Position numbers and translations under genes: made by a program
Source of the DNA: Vescimonas coprocola
GTDB lineage: Bacteria > Bacillota > Clostridia > Oscillospirales > Oscillospiraceae
Assembly: GCF_018408575.1 (NCBI RefSeq)
Contig: NZ_AP023418.1
Coordinates: forward strand, 1,330,415 to 1,394,414
Length of the DNA stretch: 64,000 bases
Reading direction: 5' to 3'
Shown here: piece by piece, positions 45,897 to 53,237 of the stretch
Layout of the letters: every line of letters starts with the position of its first letter
Numbering within the stretch: the first letter of the stretch is position 1
Notes under the pieces: model-generated
Database searches by the model: none
Told to the model about the DNA's origin: nothing
What the model saw: the letters and a program-made list of their open reading frames with translations, nothing else

Positions 45897-46184
45897 ATGA
45901 GCAAACGAAGATACACCAATATGCAGGTTCTACTACCGACCATAGAAAAGATGTTAGAATCAGGGAAGAGCCACAGGGAAATCGAAGCGGAACTTGGCTT
46001 GGAGGGAGACCGTCCGGTTCACAATCTGCTGAAGCGGCAACGCAAAAAAGCCGCCAAGGGTGCGCCGAAGTTTCGTGGCAGGAAGCCTGCAAAGACGCTG
46101 CAGGAATATAAGTATGAGAATAAGCGGCTCAAGATGGAAGTGAAATTACTGCAGGATTTTCTGCAGTCCACAGAAAGGAAGTGA
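45897..46184 (+). CDS. IS3-family OrfA (HTH protein)
   Basis: The 95-residue protein has a helix-turn-helix (ESGKSHREIEAELGLEGDRPV) and a C-terminal leucine-zipper-like segment (KYENKRLKMEVKLLQDFL). In IS3 elements OrfA pairs with OrfB, and -1 frameshifting near the overlap yields the OrfAB transposase. It overlaps OrfB by 4 nt. Confidence 0.85.
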   Translation: MSKRRYTNMQVLLPTIEKMLESGKSHREIEAELGLEGDRPVHNLLKRQRKKAAKGAPKFRGRKPAKTLQEYKYENKRLKMEVKLLQDFLQSTERK

Positions 46185-47032
46185 GGCCAAAGGCAAAGTA
46201 CGCCGTCATTCACCGTCACCGGGGAGAATACCCAATATCTGTTATGTGCAAATTCTTCGGGGTATCCAGAAGTGGTTACTACTGCTTTAAAAAGCGTCTG
46301 GGAGAGACGGATCGCGATGCTGTTGTGGCAAAGGAAATCGAGGAATGTCAGCGCAGGACAGATAAGACCTATGGCTATCGACGTGTATGGAAGTGGTTAA
46401 AAGGCAGAAATATTCAAAGAGATCCGAAGACTGTGCTCAGAATCATGAAAAAATATGGATTATTGTCTGAGGTTCGCCGACGCCGCCAATGGGTAAATCT
46501 TGGTCAGCAGGTACACAAATATGAAAATCTGTTGAACAGACAGTTCCGGGCGGTCAGGCCAAACGAGAAATGGGTCACGGACATTTCTTACATCCACACA
46601 AAAGAAGGCATTTTATATCTGTCCATGATCCGAGATCTGTATGACAACAGTATTGTGGCCTACAAGACTGCAAGTCGGCAGACTGTGAATCTTGTTCTGG
46701 ACACGATTCGTCTGGCAATGAAGAAAGAGAAAGTCGCTGCGGAGTTGCAGCTCCACAGCGACCAAGGCTTTCAATACACATCACAAGCATACTTCAAGCT
46801 AACACAATCTTACGGCATAACGCCGTCCATGTCAAGGAAAGGAAATCCTTATGACAATGCCATGGCAGAAAATTTCTTCTCCATTCTGAAAACAGAGTGC
46901 ATCTACCGCCACAAGCCAAAGACGCTCCAAGAAGCAAACGAACTGATCGACAGGTATATTTACTTCTATAACCACGAACGCATCCAAACAAAAACGGGAG
47001 TGGCACCGCTGTCGCTGCGCCACTCCGCTTAA
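46181..47032 (+). CDS. IS3-family transposase OrfB
   Basis: The 283-residue protein has the rve integrase core: first Asp in KWVTDISYIHT at about 130, second Asp in LHSDQGFQY at about 190 and Glu in NAMAENFFSILKTE at about 230 (DDE). An HTH_21 region (TYGYRRVWKWLKG) precedes it. The frame is intact, so the element may be active if OrfAB is formed. Confidence 0.9.
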   Translation: MRPKAKYAVIHRHRGEYPISVMCKFFGVSRSGYYCFKKRLGETDRDAVVAKEIEECQRRTDKTYGYRRVWKWLKGRNIQRDPKTVLRIMKKYGLLSEVRRRRQWVNLGQQVHKYENLLNRQFRAVRPNEKWVTDISYIHTKEGILYLSMIRDLYDNSIVAYKTASRQTVNLVLDTIRLAMKKEKVAAELQLHSDQGFQYTSQAYFKLTQSYGITPSMSRKGNPYDNAMAENFFSILKTECIYRHKPKTLQEANELIDRYIYFYNHERIQTKTGVAPLSLRHSA

Positions 47033-47111
47033 AACTCAATATCCTACATGGGGGCTTTTAGTGCTGTCCGCATAATCTGGTGCGGTTCACATCTGCACAG
47101 GGGAGGTCTTT

Positions 47112-47489
47112 TTATGCTTTATGCACCTCCTCGACGCACCGGATGGCCTCCCGCAGCGCCTCGGCGTATTCATCCACCGGTCCCGCCGCCGGTGCTTCTC
47201 CGGCAATGGCGGCCTCCACGCTCTCGTGGTAGTGCAGCAGCGCCGTCAGAATGGAAATTGTCCGCTCTCCCCTCTGGCCGCTCCCGCCGCCTCGCTCTGT
47301 GGGAAGAAGCGCCTGTATCGGCACACCCAGCACCTCGGCAATCCTTGCCGCCAGCTCCACGGATATCCTCCGCTGTCCCAGCTCGTACCGGCTCATGGCC
47401 GCCGCCGTCAGGCCTACCTTCGCTCCCAGCTCCCCCAGCTTCACCCCTTTCTTCCATCGAAGCTGCCGGATCCGCTCTCCAACGCTCAT
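47112..47489 (-). CDS. XRE-family transcriptional regulator
   Basis: The 125-residue protein has an N-terminal HTH_3 domain (MSVGERIRQLRWKKGVKLG, GLTAAAMSRYELGQRRIS, LGVPIQAL; about 1-62) and an Ala/Glu-rich C-terminal region. It may repress a nearby island promoter. It is divergent from the KTSC membrane gene across 78 nt, so the pair could be regulated together. Start 47489 has GGGGGTGAGG upstream. Confidence 0.85.
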   Translation of the reverse strand: MSVGERIRQLRWKKGVKLGELGAKVGLTAAAMSRYELGQRRISVELAARIAEVLGVPIQALLPTERGGGSGQRGERTISILTALLHYHESVEAAIAGEAPAAGPVDEYAEALREAIRCVEEVHKA

Positions 47490-47567
47490 GTCCTCACCCC
47501 CCTTTCAGTTCGTCCTTGCCCCCTCCCTTGCCGATGTGGTATGATGTCGTCAAAGGGAGGTATTTTC

Positions 47568-48746
47568 ATGCGAAAACGGTATCTGATTCCCATTTTCGCC
47601 TGCATCCTGCTTTTGTCCTGTTGCACGGTCGCCCTTGCCCACCCCGGAGACACAGACGCCAACGGCGGCCACTATGACCACTCCACCGGGGAATATCACT
47701 ATCACCATGGCTACCCAGCCCATCAGCACACCGACGGGAAATGCCCTTACGACTTCGATGATCGAACCAGCTGGAACAGCGGCAGTCCAGGCAATTCAGC
47801 AGGTTCGGACAGCACGCCCGCTTTTCTATCCGATGTGTGGGGCAGTCCGCTCATAATCTTTTATTTCATATGTCTCACCGCTTCAGTCATCTCCGGCATT
47901 ATGTGTCTTCCCTTCGTTGACAACTACTCCAAAACGCACAGTAGATTCAATTATCGCTTTGGCATAACGCCAAAGTACGCCGCCATCATCGGTGTCGTTG
48001 CTTTTGCGAACCTCGTTTCCGTTGTCGGCCTTTCCTATGTGCTCTTTGTGAGTTGCGGCGGCTTGTGTCTGCTTGTCCTCGCCACAAATTGTGTGTTCTG
48101 GGGAATATGTGCGTATTTGCGGTATCATCCTGTCCGTAATCACCCCGGAAATGCCAAGAAAATTGCAGGCTGGGCAATTTCAATCGCAAGTATTCTCTAT
48201 TCGTGCTTTACGGAATTTGAATTTATATTCTCGATCCTCGCCTGCTGTATCTTTTCTTATGCCGCAGTTAAGCTCCCCACGGAATTTCTCTGCGTTCGCC
48301 GCCTGCGCAATCAGCCAAAACCCAAGCCAAAACCCACACCGCCGAAGCCGCTTCCGACTCCGGAAGTGAAGTCCATTCCCCGCCCTGCGTTGCAGCACAA
48401 GGCGGAGAATAAACCTCTGAAGGTTGCGCCGGAGCTATCCTCCGCGCCCGGTCCCAAACCGCCTATTAAAATCAGGCCGGACCCGAAACCGCCCTCCAAG
48501 CTCAACCCGGCCAGCACCTGCCCCTATTACCATGACGGGCAAGTGATTACGCTCTATGCTGTAGAATCCTCCTACATATCCCATGTTGGCTATCTGCCCT
48601 TCCGGGATCAGCTTTTCGTCCGCACGAAGTCCGGCCGGGTCTATACTTACAACAACATCCGCCCGGAACTGTATTTGGAATTTATACACGCAGACTCTGT
48701 CGGGGAGTTCTACAACCAGCGCATCAAACGCAATCACAAGCAGTAG
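47568..48746 (+). CDS. YHYH-motif membrane protein with KTSC domain
   Basis: The 392-residue protein has a signal peptide (about 1-24), a YHYH segment (DANGGHYDHSTGEYHYHHG, about 31-49), about five membrane helices (90-245), a Pro-Lys linker (255-325) and a C-terminal KTSC domain (YLPFRDQLFVRTKSGRVYTY, NIRPELYLEFIHADSVGEFY; about 340-390). Each part is known separately; this combination is unusual. Function unknown. AAAGGGAGG lies 7 nt upstream of 47568; the longer frame is not supported. GC is lower than core genes. Confidence 0.75.
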   Translation: MRKRYLIPIFACILLLSCCTVALAHPGDTDANGGHYDHSTGEYHYHHGYPAHQHTDGKCPYDFDDRTSWNSGSPGNSAGSDSTPAFLSDVWGSPLIIFYFICLTASVISGIMCLPFVDNYSKTHSRFNYRFGITPKYAAIIGVVAFANLVSVVGLSYVLFVSCGGLCLLVLATNCVFWGICAYLRYHPVRNHPGNAKKIAGWAISIASILYSCFTEFEFIFSILACCIFSYAAVKLPTEFLCVRRLRNQPKPKPKPTPPKPLPTPEVKSIPRPALQHKAENKPLKVAPELSSAPGPKPPIKIRPDPKPPSKLNPASTCPYYHDGQVITLYAVESSYISHVGYLPFRDQLFVRTKSGRVYTYNNIRPELYLEFIHADSVGEFYNQRIKRNHKQ

Positions 48747-48845
48747 CAGGTGCCCGGCAGGTGTGTTGCGCCACACCTTAGTTGTACATTACCGCACTTA
48801 ATGCGTACTGTCAATCATTATTTTACTCCTCAAGTGTGAAAATTC

Positions 48846-48874
48846 TTGACAGATGTTATATTCCGTGGTTTAAT
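48846..48874 (+). promoter_or_regulatory. Promoter of the XRE regulator at 48894
   Basis: TTGACA (48846-48851), 17-nt spacer, TTTAAT (48869-48874), only 20 nt before the ATG, so the leader is very short. Confidence 0.65.
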
Positions 48875-48893
48875 GATGACAAGGAGGTGAATT

Positions 48894-49292
48894 ATGAGCG
48901 AAATCAATACCCGCATTGCGGAGGTGATCCGGGCCAGCGGACTTACCAAAACGGCATTCGCCGAAAGGATTAACGTTTCGCAGCAGCACATTTCCCGTCT
49001 CGCAAAGGACGGAACACCCAGCGACCGCACCATCGTGGACATCTGCCGGGAGTTCGGCGTCAACGAGCGCTGGCTTCGCACCGGTGAGGGTGAGATGCTG
49101 ATGCACCTATCCCGTGAGGAGGAGATCATGCGCTTCGCCGCCACGGTGATCCGGGACCCCTCCAGCGAGTTCCAGCGGCGCTTTGTCTCCGTCCTGGCCC
49201 GCCTCACCCCGGAGCAATGGCAGCTCATGGAAGAGATGGCCCGTAAGCTGCTTCAGGAGCAGCCCGAAGAGCCCCCCACCGACGCAAAATAA
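48894..49292 (+). CDS. XRE-family transcriptional regulator
   Basis: The 132-residue protein has an HTH_3 domain with GLTKTAFAERINVSQQHISR at about 16-35 and SDRTIVDICREFGVNERWLRTGEGEM at about 43-68, the phage-repressor-like variant. Residues 75-132 are Arg/Glu-rich. It is followed by a hairpin that is duplicated downstream of the hicB pair. It may regulate island genes. Confidence 0.88.
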   Translation: MSEINTRIAEVIRASGLTKTAFAERINVSQQHISRLAKDGTPSDRTIVDICREFGVNERWLRTGEGEMLMHLSREEEIMRFAATVIRDPSSEFQRRFVSVLARLTPEQWQLMEEMARKLLQEQPEEPPTDAK

Positions 49293-49328
49293 GAGAGCGG
49301 AGACCGCCCGGTCTCCGCTCTCTTGCTT
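49291..49328. repeat. 38-bp terminator-like repeat, copy 1
   Basis: AGAGAGCGGAGACCG pairs with CGGTCTCCGCTCTCT across CC, then CTTGCTT. The identical 38-bp sequence occurs at 50349-50386. It probably terminates the XRE gene; short T runs weaken it. Confidence 0.8.
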
Positions 49329-49359
49329 CAAATGTGTGTAAAAATATTTGTTTTCCCTA

Positions 49360-49388
49360 TTGACAAATATAATTATATGTGTTATTAT
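49360..49388 (+). promoter_or_regulatory. hicA promoter with palindromic operator
   Basis: TTGACA (49360-49365), 17-nt spacer, TATTAT (49383-49388). The spacer contains the perfect 12-bp palindrome ATATAATTATAT (49367-49378), a likely HicB binding site. Confidence 0.65.
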
Positions 49389-49411
49389 ATCATTGTCAGG
49401 AGGAAATACTT

Positions 49412-49609
49412 ATGAAGAGCTACTCGTCAAGGGAGGTTATTCAACTGCTGAAGGCGGATGGCTGGTTCGAGGTCAATGTAGTGGGCAGCCACCACCAGTT
49501 CAAGCACCCCACCAAAAAGGGCCGTGTTACTGTTAAGCACCCCGACAAGGACATCCCCCGTAAAACCCTCGCCAGCATTGAACGACAGTCTGGGTTACTG
49601 TTCCGGTAA
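49412..49609 (+). CDS. hicA: HicA mRNA interferase toxin
   Basis: The 65-residue double-stranded-RNA-binding-like protein begins MKSYSSREVIQLLKADGW and contains GSHHQFKHPTKKGRVTVKHP with the conserved catalytic His in the GSHH strand, and DIPRKTLASIERQSGL at the end. It cleaves mRNA unless bound by HicB. GGAGG lies 8 nt upstream of 49412. hicB follows 38 nt downstream. Confidence 0.9.
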   Translation: MKSYSSREVIQLLKADGWFEVNVVGSHHQFKHPTKKGRVTVKHPDKDIPRKTLASIERQSGLLFR

Positions 49610-49647
49610 CCCAGACCTCCTGACTTACTCGAATAGGAGGTCATTTT

Positions 49648-50052
49648 ATGAAACAGGTCGAACGCTATTTCTATCCCGCTGTCTTTAGCTATGCTCCGGA
49701 TCAGGAGATCGCCGTCACCTTCCCCGATTTGGATGTTGCCACCAGCGGCACCGACGATACGGATGCGCTGCTGTCCGCACGGGAACTGCTGGGCTGCGTC
49801 CTCTGCGGACTGGAGGAGGACGGCGAGGATATCCCCGCCCCCACCCCTCTGGCCGATGTAAAGCTGGAGGACGGCGAACGGGCCGTCCTTGTGGATGTGT
49901 ATATGCCCTCCGTCCGCTTGGCACGGGTCAACCGCAGCGTCAACCGCACCGTCACCCTCCCCGCTTGGCTTAATGCCGCTGCGCTGGAGCGGAATGTAAA
50001 CTTTTCTCAGGTGCTGCAAGATGCCCTGCGTACCCAGTTGCACCTCGGATAA
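49648..50052 (+). CDS. hicB: HicB antitoxin
   Basis: The 134-residue protein has an N-terminal degraded-RNaseH-like HicB domain (YYPAVF-type strand, ITVTFPDLDVATSG-like) and a C-terminal ribbon-helix-helix (RSVNRTVTLPAWLNAAALER, then NFSQVLQDAL). It neutralises HicA and autoregulates. It resembles the minus-strand HicB at 50395-50790. Confidence 0.9.
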   Translation: MKQVERYFYPAVFSYAPDQEIAVTFPDLDVATSGTDDTDALLSARELLGCVLCGLEEDGEDIPAPTPLADVKLEDGERAVLVDVYMPSVRLARVNRSVNRTVTLPAWLNAAALERNVNFSQVLQDALRTQLHLG

Positions 50053-50070
50053 GGCAAAAGAGGTAATCGC

Positions 50071-50331
50071 ATGAAACTTGTATATCCCGTTATCTTTACG
50101 GAGGACCCGGCAGGCGGCTATATGGCCTACGTGCCGGATCTGGAGATCAATACCCAAGGCGAAGATCTGGCGGAAGCCATTGCCATGGCCCGTGATGCTA
50201 TGGGCCTGGTGGGGATCGATATGGAGGACGATGGAAAGCCCTTCCCCGCCCCCAGTCAGCACGTGGATTGTCCCACCGGCGGCATTGTGTCACTGGTAGA
50301 TGTGGACCTTGTCGCCTACCGCAGCAGTTGA
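50071..50331 (+). CDS. HicB-like protein lacking DNA-binding domain
   Basis: The 86-residue protein begins MKLVYPVIFTEDPAGGYMAY and has the HicB N-domain strand PDLEINTQGEDLAEAIAMARDAMG, ending VDVDLVAYRSS. The C-terminal ribbon-helix-helix is absent. It may bind a toxin without DNA binding, or be a shortened paralogue. It lies 18 nt downstream of hicB on the same strand. Confidence 0.75.
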   Translation: MKLVYPVIFTEDPAGGYMAYVPDLEINTQGEDLAEAIAMARDAMGLVGIDMEDDGKPFPAPSQHVDCPTGGIVSLVDVDLVAYRSS

Positions 50332-50348
50332 ATGTCTGAGCACAGCAA

Positions 50349-50386
50349 AAGAGAGCGGAGACCGCCCGGTCTCCGCTCTCTTGCTT
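50349..50386. repeat. 38-bp terminator-like repeat, copy 2
   Basis: Identical to 49291-49328. It lies between the convergent orphan hicB and the minus-strand hicB, and may stop both transcripts. Confidence 0.8.
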
Positions 50387-50394
50387 GTCATCCG

Positions 50395-50790
50395 TTAAAT
50401 ATGCAGCTCCGCTTTCAGTGCATTTTGCAGGATCATGGAAAAATTGACCCCCTGTCTTTCCGCCATAGTGTTCAGCCACGCCGGAATGGTCAGAGTCTTT
50501 TTCACCGCTCGGTTGTCAAAAAACTTCCGATATTCGATGGTGTCGCAGCGGATTAGCGTCACCAACTGGTTTTCGGCGCAGACGATACTCCTTACATCGG
50601 AGGGCTCCGGCGGAACGGCTCCGCCCTCCTCCATGTCGTACAGCATCAGGCAAAGCGCATCCGCCGCCATTTCAATTCCCTCCTCCAGCGTTTCCGCCGA
50701 GGTGGCGCAGTCCGGCAAATCCGGGAAGGTGATGGAATAGCCCCCCTCCGCCTCATGTGTAAAAACTGCCGGATACACATATTTGGCCAT
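50395..50790 (-). CDS. hicB: HicB antitoxin (second module)
   Basis: The 131-residue protein has the HicB N-domain (VYPAVFTHEAEGGYSITFPD) and a C-terminal ribbon-helix-helix (NRAVKKTLTIPAWLNTMAER). It pairs with the hicA upstream on the minus strand. It resembles the plus-strand HicB in both domains. Confidence 0.88.
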   Translation of the reverse strand: MAKYVYPAVFTHEAEGGYSITFPDLPDCATSAETLEEGIEMAADALCLMLYDMEEGGAVPPEPSDVRSIVCAENQLVTLIRCDTIEYRKFFDNRAVKKTLTIPAWLNTMAERQGVNFSMILQNALKAELHI

Positions 50791-50876
50791 AATGTTCCTC
50801 CTAATCTTGTGGTTTTTGTTCTCGTTGCTCTTGCTTCTGTTTCTATGTATTATGCCCCGGAAGGGGGCGGGGCCTT

Positions 50877-51059
50877 TTACAGCCCCGCACTCTTCCGAAT
50901 GGACTTGAGCGTTCCAGCTGGGACTTCTTCTCTCATGTGCCGTGGCACTGAAAATTGTCTCCCGGTAATCGGACTATACCATATGTCGTGCTGCTTTCCG
51001 TGTCGGAGTATGTAGCAACCTGCCGCCCGAAGCTCTTTTGTCAGCTCGGCATATCGCAC
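50877..51059 (-). CDS. hicA: HicA toxin (second module)
   Basis: The 60-residue protein begins MRYAELTKELRAAGCYILRH and contains GKQHDIWYSPITGRQFSVPRH with the expected catalytic His, then VPAGTLKSIRKSAGL. Start is GTG at 51059 with AAAGGAGG upstream. It is a different HicA subtype from the one at 49412. Confidence 0.85.
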   Translation of the reverse strand: MRYAELTKELRAAGCYILRHGKQHDIWYSPITGRQFSVPRHMREEVPAGTLKSIRKSAGL

Positions 51060-51083
51060 TGTCTCACCTCCTTTCTGTTATGT

Positions 51084-51142
51084 ATTATAGCACGTATTCG
51101 CACGTATGTCAATAGTTTCTTACGTATTTATACGTATTTTTT
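51084..51142 (-). promoter_or_regulatory. Promoter and operator-like repeats of the second hicAB
   Basis: On the minus strand TTGACA (51112-51107), 17-nt spacer, TATAAT (51089-51084). Two similar palindromic blocks of the form ATACGT-NN-AATACGT overlap the spacer (about 51091-51106) and precede the -35 (about 51122-51138), probable HicB operators. Confidence 0.65.
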
Positions 51143-51309
51143 CAAAAAGAAAAGGGGCGGTCCCGCCGCCCCTCTCTTGCCAGAATCCCAAGCGTTTGGG
51201 ATTCTGCCGCCGCCCTCACACTATGTACAGCGCCGCCGTGTAAAGGACCCGTAGCTGCTCCTCCGTGGCCAATTCCAACAACCGGAGGATCTGTTCCATC
51301 CACATCTGT

Positions 51310-51513
51310 CTATTGTCCATAATAGTCCTCGCTCCATAACTCCTCGACGGTGGTGTGCAGCGCCTTGGCAATGCGGATAGCCGTTACCACGTTCGGCAGT
51401 CTCTCCCCCCTCTCTATCTCTCCGATGGTGGTTTTCCCGACGCCTACCAGCGCCGCCAGCTGGCGCTGTGAGAGTTCCAATCGCTCTCGCTCCCTTTTGA
51501 TTGTTTTCCTCAT
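51310..51513 (-). CDS. Small XRE-family regulator
   Basis: The 67-residue protein begins MRKTIKRERERLELSQRQLA and has a complete HTH_3 (ALVGVGKTTIGEIERGERLP). I choose 51513 because the upstream in-frame ATG at 51534 is preceded by a TACAAT-like -10 and no ribosome site. It is divergent from the integrase and may regulate excision or lysogeny-like functions. Confidence 0.8.
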   Translation of the reverse strand: MRKTIKRERERLELSQRQLAALVGVGKTTIGEIERGERLPNVVTAIRIAKALHTTVEELWSEDYYGQ

Positions 51514-51614
51514 TCCGCCGCCATTGTAGCACATATTGGGCGTTGTGTCCCATTTTGGCCGGGATTCAGTCCAAAATATCGTGATATACTACACCTATCC
51601 CGCCGCCGGAGCCC

Positions 51615-51644
51615 TTGACACCATGCCCGGAGCTGTCCTATAGT
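51615..51644 (+). promoter_or_regulatory. Promoter of the integrase
   Basis: TTGACA (51615-51620), 18-nt spacer, TATAGT (51639-51644), about 104 nt upstream of the start. Confidence 0.6.
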
Positions 51645-51747
51645 GTTAGTATCTCCCCGGCACTGGCAGCTATGCACCGCCGGGGCATGAAAAAAGCCGC
51701 CCCGGTCGAACACCGGAACGGCTGAAATGATAGAAGGAGGAACGCCT

Positions 51748-52890
51748 ATGGTCTGCCGCAAATGCCGCACCGCCCTGCCGGACGGCTCCAAGTATTGCCT
51801 GTCCTGTGGGGCCAAGCAGGATATCACCCGCCGCCCCCGGAGCCGTGGCAATGGCACCGGCAGCGTCTACCAGCTACCCAGCAAGACATGGATCGCCGTG
51901 CGGATCTGCGGCTGGTACACCGCCGAGGACGGCAGCATCCACCGCAAGACTCGCTCCAAGTCCGGCTTCCGCACCAAAAAGGAGGCGCTGGAGTATCTGC
52001 CGCTGCTGGCCGTCACTCCGGCACAGGAGCGCAGCCGGCACATCACCTACAAAGAGTTGTACGACAAGTGGTATCCCACCCACCGGGCCGGTGAGTCCAC
52101 CCTCGGCTGTTACCGTGCCGCCATCAAGCACTTCCGCCCCCTCTGGAGTGCTCAGCTGGCCGACATCGACGTGGACGACCTGCAGGAGTGCATGGATGAC
52201 TGCCCCGCCGGGAAGCGCACCAGGGAGAACATGAAGGCCCTCTGCGGCCTGCTCTACAAGTACGCCATCCCCCGACATCTGGCCACCCTGAATCTGGGGG
52301 AATATCTCATCGTGGGCGGCGGCGTGTCCGAGGAGAAGCGTGCGCTTCCCATGGAGGCCGTGCAGGCCCTCCAGCAGGCCGGGGCGTCTATCCCCTACGG
52401 GGAGTACATCGTGGCCCAATGCTATCTCGGCTTCCGGCCCTCGGAGCTGCTGGCGCTGGATATCGAGGACTACGACCCCCGACTGCGGAGCTTTGTTGGC
52501 GGCGCTAAGACGGAGGCGGGCCGCAGCCGTATCGTCACGATCTCGCCCAAGATCCAGCCCATCATTGACCGGCTGGTGGGCGGTCGTACCTCCGGGCCTG
52601 TGTTTGTCAGCGCCTCCGGCGGACGCCTGAGTCTCCGAGACTACCGGACAGCATTTTACGCCGCTCTGGACGCCATCGGCTTTGACAATCCCATGGAGGA
52701 GAGCAACGGCGTCATTCGTCACCGCTACACGCCCCACAGCTGCCGCCATACCTTTGCCACGCTGCTTAAGGACGTGCCGGCCCCCGACAAGGACAAGCTG
52801 CGTCTCATCGGCCATACCTCCGCCGAAATGCTCCGGCACTATCAGGACGTGGATGTGGATAGTCTCCGCCGCATCACCGACGCTTTGTAG
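51748..52890 (+). CDS. Tyrosine site-specific integrase with N-terminal zinc ribbon
   Basis: The 380-residue protein has a zinc ribbon (CRKCRTALPDGSKYCLSCG, about 3-21), an Arm/AP2-like region (NGTGSVYQLPSKTWIA), a SAM-like core-binding domain (about 95-180) and a catalytic domain with Arg in YLGFRPSELLALD, HSCRHTFATLL, the later GHTS and Tyr in RHYQDVDVDS. It would integrate/excise the island. The start at 51748 has AAGGAGG. The gene ends 107 nt from the 3' end of tRNA-Ala. Confidence 0.92.
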   Translation: MVCRKCRTALPDGSKYCLSCGAKQDITRRPRSRGNGTGSVYQLPSKTWIAVRICGWYTAEDGSIHRKTRSKSGFRTKKEALEYLPLLAVTPAQERSRHITYKELYDKWYPTHRAGESTLGCYRAAIKHFRPLWSAQLADIDVDDLQECMDDCPAGKRTRENMKALCGLLYKYAIPRHLATLNLGEYLIVGGGVSEEKRALPMEAVQALQQAGASIPYGEYIVAQCYLGFRPSELLALDIEDYDPRLRSFVGGAKTEAGRSRIVTISPKIQPIIDRLVGGRTSGPVFVSASGGRLSLRDYRTAFYAALDAIGFDNPMEESNGVIRHRYTPHSCRHTFATLLKDVPAPDKDKLRLIGHTSAEMLRHYQDVDVDSLRRITDAL

Positions 52891-52900
52891 CCGTTTCGGG

Positions 52901-52926
52901 CATTGGTAGTAGATTGGTAGTAGCGC
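52901..52926. repeat. Short direct repeat TTGGTAGTAG beside the integrase
   Basis: TTGGTAGTAG occurs twice (about 52902-52911 and 52914-52924), 12 nt apart, directly after the integrase gene. Integrase arm-type sites often look like this, but no matching att core was found elsewhere in the window. Confidence 0.5.
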
Positions 52927-52964
52927 AAGTTTTAGGAAAATAATATCCTTCAAAAAGTTATAAA

Positions 52965-52996
52965 AACAGGGTATTTTCATCGAAAATACCCTGTTT

Positions 52997-52997
<1 letters not shown>
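52965..52997 (-). terminator. Terminator downstream of tRNA-Ala
   Basis: AACAGGGTATTTTC pairs with GAAAATACCCTGTT around 3 nt, and on the minus strand is followed by TTTTTATAACTTTTT. It lies directly after the tRNA 3' end. Confidence 0.85.
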
Positions 52998-53072
<75 letters not shown>

Positions 53073-53113
53073 ATATTCACTTGCGTCGCTTGCTCACCGC
53101 AACTGACTTGGTC

Positions 53114-53142
53114 AGTATAATACAAAAGTCCGCATTTGTCAA
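53114..53142 (-). promoter_or_regulatory. Promoter of tRNA-Ala
   Basis: On the minus strand TTGACA (53142-53137), 17-nt spacer, TATACT (53119-53114), about 42 nt upstream of the mature tRNA. Confidence 0.85.
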
Positions 53143-53237
53143 CACCTAATTGCAATAATTTTCAGGGAAATTTTCGTTCCCGCTGATATGCCTTCCTCCA
53201 CCGAGGGGGGAGGGCGCAGACGCCCTCCCTCTTTCGC

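Larger units (their letters stand above)
45849..47060 (+). mobile_element. IS3-family insertion sequence
   Basis: Two overlapping ORFs (HTH OrfA, DDE OrfB) are bounded by imperfect terminal repeats. The left end is AAAATCCCCCCTGATGTAGGATAAT. The right end, read inward, is AAAAGCCCCCATGTAGGATATT. Total length is about 1.2 kb, normal for the family. A duplicated target site was not identified, so ends are approximate. Confidence 0.8.

Noticed and set aside
51221-51553. Minus-strand 110-codon ORF
   Set aside because: It overlaps the XRE gene in another frame and lacks features of a real protein.
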